DNA of 5,022 nt. Origin: Elusimicrobiota bacterium. Its GTDB lineage: Bacteria > Elusimicrobiota > Endomicrobiia > Endomicrobiales > Endomicrobiaceae. The translations under genes were made by a program, and so were the position numbers. A model generated the notes under the pieces. It did not search any database and was not told where the DNA came from. It saw nothing but the letters and a program-made list of their open reading frames with translations. The stretch is from NCBI GenBank assembly GCA_031282945.1, contig JAITCX010000023.1, positions 1 through 5,022 of the forward strand, read 5' to 3'. Shown here in pieces: positions 3,221 through 5,022 of the stretch; the stretch's first letter is position 1, and every line of letters begins with the position of its first letter.

Positions 3221-5022
3221 TTATAGATTACTCTCCACTGTTTTTATTTCCTCCACCGTCAACCCATAAAGTTTATAAACAAGCTGATCAATTTCATTGT
3301 CTATTGATTTTATCTCGGCGGATAAAGCGGCAAGTTTTTGCTGATATTTATTAAACAGCTGCAACAGCTCATCTTTTTGCGCTAAAGAAAGTTTTACTTT
3401 TAAGGCGGAAACAAAATCAGGAAATTTTAAAGTCCACCAATTAGGAGAGAGCTTTTTTAGATTAAATTCCAAAACTAGTAAACCTCCAAAAGTCTCAATT
3501 AATTTTTGGCGCTCATTTATTTTTTTCATTAATTTATCAACGAGTTCTATAATCGGCTTTTGATCGGCTGGGACGATAACAACTATCGGCAATTTGCCTA
3601 CGCCGTTTGGGAAATACTCAAAGCTTCCTCCACCAGTTTGTTTTCCTATAGATTTATATCTAAAATTTAATAGTTTAGAATTTAATAAAGCTAAAATATA
3701 TTTAATTGAAAACTTTGGATTTGTTTCAAAAATTACAGTCATATTTGAAAACCCCAAATATTCAAAGCCGCCGTCATAACAAAATGTATTATGGAACGCT
3801 CTACGACTGCAATATAATTTTGGCAAATGATAAAATTCTCTATGCATTGGACGAGAATATCTCCACCAAACGCGACATTCATTTTTAAATGTTGCTCTAT
3901 TTTTCAATTCATCCTTATTGTTTTTTAAATGTTCTTGAATTGATTGCGGTAAATCATCAAAATTTTCAATGTCCTCAAAATAAAGAATATATTGCCCTTC
4001 TTGCTTTATGAGATAACGTTCAATGTTCTCGCCTGTTACGCGTTTTTTTATAAATCCCTCTGGGAATTGCTTTGGTTCTTGTTCAAACAGAAATACTCCG
4101 TCAGCCGCTGTTTCCATCCCTTTTCCCATTTTAACAAGCTCTTGCAATTTGGGATTCCGCCCATCTATTTTGGCATTTAATTTACTTATTCTATTATCAA
4201 CTAAAGCAAAAACGTCATTAGCTTTCAGCGAAACTTTAAATGAATTTTGCGGATTATTTATAATACTATTAATTTCATCGCTTTTATAATTTTTCTCTGT
4301 TAAAACAAAAGCGCAAGTATCTTTTTTATTTTTATTGAAAATAGAAATACAAGAGGTTATTGAAGCATCGGCAAAAACAAGATACTTTTCAAAATTTACA
4401 ATAGTTTTCAACCGCCCATCCTCAATTATAAAATTGCGAAGTTTCTGCGCTTTATCTGAAAACAAATATGCATTTGAGGTAATAAAACCCACAGCTCCTT
4501 TAGAAATTTTTAAAGCGAGATAGAAAAAATAAAATAGAATATCGCTTTTATCTTGCCAAATTTGAGAAAATTTATTTTGAATAAATTCCGCTTCTTTTGA
4601 ATGCGCTCCTAAAGTTTGAATATTAAAATAAGGCGGATTGCCTACCACCACATCAAATCCGCCGTTTTCAAAAATTTCCTTAAATTCTTTTTGCCAATTA
4701 AATACCGTTCTCCCTGCAATATTTTCATCGTCAATCAAACTATTCCCGCAACGAATATTTTTATCAAGCGCCGTCAGCTTTTTTCCTTTTTGCGCTGTTT
4801 TAAGCCAAAGCGAAAGTTTTGTAATTTCAACGCTTTCATCATTTAAATCCACGCCGTAAATATTGTTTTGTAAAATGTCGCGGACATAAGTTTCCAAGCT
4901 AAACAAATCGCCTAAAATTTCTCCAACTCGTTTATTTTCCGCAAGCAAAAAATCAAAAACATAAACCAGAAAAGCTCCCGAGCCGCAGGCGGGATCCAAA
5001 ACTTTTATATTCTGTAAAAATG
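3221..5022 (-). CDS. Eco57I/type IIG-like adenine methyltransferase with TaqI-like specificity region, N-terminus cut by window edge
   Basis: Seen: 599 codons open to the right edge. A TTG at 4999-4997 is not the true start, because the frame continues upstream as FLQNIKV before LDPACGSGAF. Counting from the first visible full codon: motif I DPACGSGAF (9-17); GVDLNDESVEITKLSLWL (56-73); CGNSLID (91-97); catalytic NPPY (128-131) in FDVVVGNPPY; KGAVGFITSNAYL (about 174-186). A target-recognition region covers about 290-475, including YILALLNSKL and a GGGSFEYFPNGVGKLPI block. The C-terminal helical/coiled segment (about 480-599) ends with DQLVYKLYGLTVEEI, typical of this group. Family knowledge: such proteins methylate adenine N6, and full-length forms (about 900-1200 aa) often carry an N-terminal nuclease, making a single-chain restriction-modification enzyme. 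The nuclease would lie beyond the window. BREX PglX or DISARM methyltransferases share these motifs and cannot be excluded. The TRD part is very AT-rich (rows at 13-30% GC). Confidence 0.92.
   Translation of the reverse strand, partial: FLQNIKVLDPACGSGAFLVYVFDFLLAENKRVGEILGDLFSLETYVRDILQNNIYGVDLNDESVEITKLSLWLKTAQKGKKLTALDKNIRCGNSLIDDENIAGRTVFNWQKEFKEIFENGGFDVVVGNPPYFNIQTLGAHSKEAEFIQNKFSQIWQDKSDILFYFFYLALKISKGAVGFITSNAYLFSDKAQKLRNFIIEDGRLKTIVNFEKYLVFADASITSCISIFNKNKKDTCAFVLTEKNYKSDEINSIINNPQNSFKVSLKANDVFALVDNRISKLNAKIDGRNPKLQELVKMGKGMETAADGVFLFEQEPKQFPEGFIKKRVTGENIERYLIKQEGQYILYFEDIENFDDLPQSIQEHLKNNKDELKNRATFKNECRVWWRYSRPMHREFYHLPKLYCSRRAFHNTFCYDGGFEYLGFSNMTVIFETNPKFSIKYILALLNSKLLNFRYKSIGKQTGGGSFEYFPNGVGKLPIVVIVPADQKPIIELVDKLMKKINERQKLIETFGGLLVLEFNLKKLSPNWWTLKFPDFVSALKVKLSLAQKDELLQLFNKYQQKLAALSAEIKSIDNEIDQLVYKLYGLTVEEIKTVESNL

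Noticed and set aside
3213..3224. Small hairpin ATAAA-CA-TTTAT between the convergent stop codons
   Set aside because: A five-pair all-AT stem without a U-run is too weak to be a terminator; it mostly consists of the two stop regions.
4023..4289. Plus-strand open frames opposite the Eco57I-like gene (several of 60-88 codons)
   Set aside because: All lie antisense within a gene with clear family motifs; none has a ribosome binding site or known domain.
1..5022. CRISPR array, tRNA, rRNA, transposase or integrase
   Set aside because: No regularly spaced identical repeats, no cloverleaf-like sequence and no recombinase motifs were seen on either strand.

Overview
The window is a stretch of accessory DNA from an AT-rich bacterium. 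Hand-counted rows range from about 13% to 57% GC, and most are below 45%. Strong GGAGG-type ribosome binding sites and TTGACA-type promoters are visible. The sequence does not fix the taxon; Firmicutes or another low-GC anaerobe would fit. It is a defence-island segment: a Doc-type toxin with an AbrB-type antitoxin, a type I R-M modification subunit (hsdM), a small flavoprotein, and the C-terminal part of a second, unrelated adenine methyltransferase of the Eco57I/type IIG kind.

Layout. Positions 1-550, minus strand: antitoxin (323-550), then the doc-like toxin (1-309, running off the left edge). They have their own promoter and a palindromic operator at 605-633. Positions 654-2237, minus strand: complete hsdM. 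Positions 2238-2550: a 313-bp intergenic region between hsdM and the divergent flavoprotein gene. It holds a tiled array of degenerate 17-19 bp units (about 2281-2361) with a perfect 14-bp palindrome in the middle, and the flavoprotein's own control region. Positions 2551-3216, plus strand: flavodoxin-fold NAD(P)H/FMN oxidoreductase. Positions 3221-5022, minus strand: Eco57I-like methyltransferase with a TaqI-like specificity region, open at the right edge and ending tail to tail with the flavoprotein gene, 4 bp apart.

How the genes relate. HsdM needs an HsdS specificity subunit to methylate DNA and an HsdR subunit to cut. Neither is in the window. The slot just downstream of hsdM, where hsdS often sits, holds the toxin-antitoxin pair instead, so any hsdS or hsdR would lie beyond position 1 or elsewhere. 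The Eco57I-like protein is a separate system that usually carries its own target recognition. The flavoprotein has no evident link to either and may be a passenger.

The most notable points are: (i) the toxin reads Arg where the Fic/Doc motif normally has its His, and its expected ATG is one base out of frame; (ii) the repeat array in front of hsdM; (iii) a toxin-antitoxin operator that fills the promoter spacer; (iv) weakly similar direct repeats on either side of the flavoprotein's coding region.
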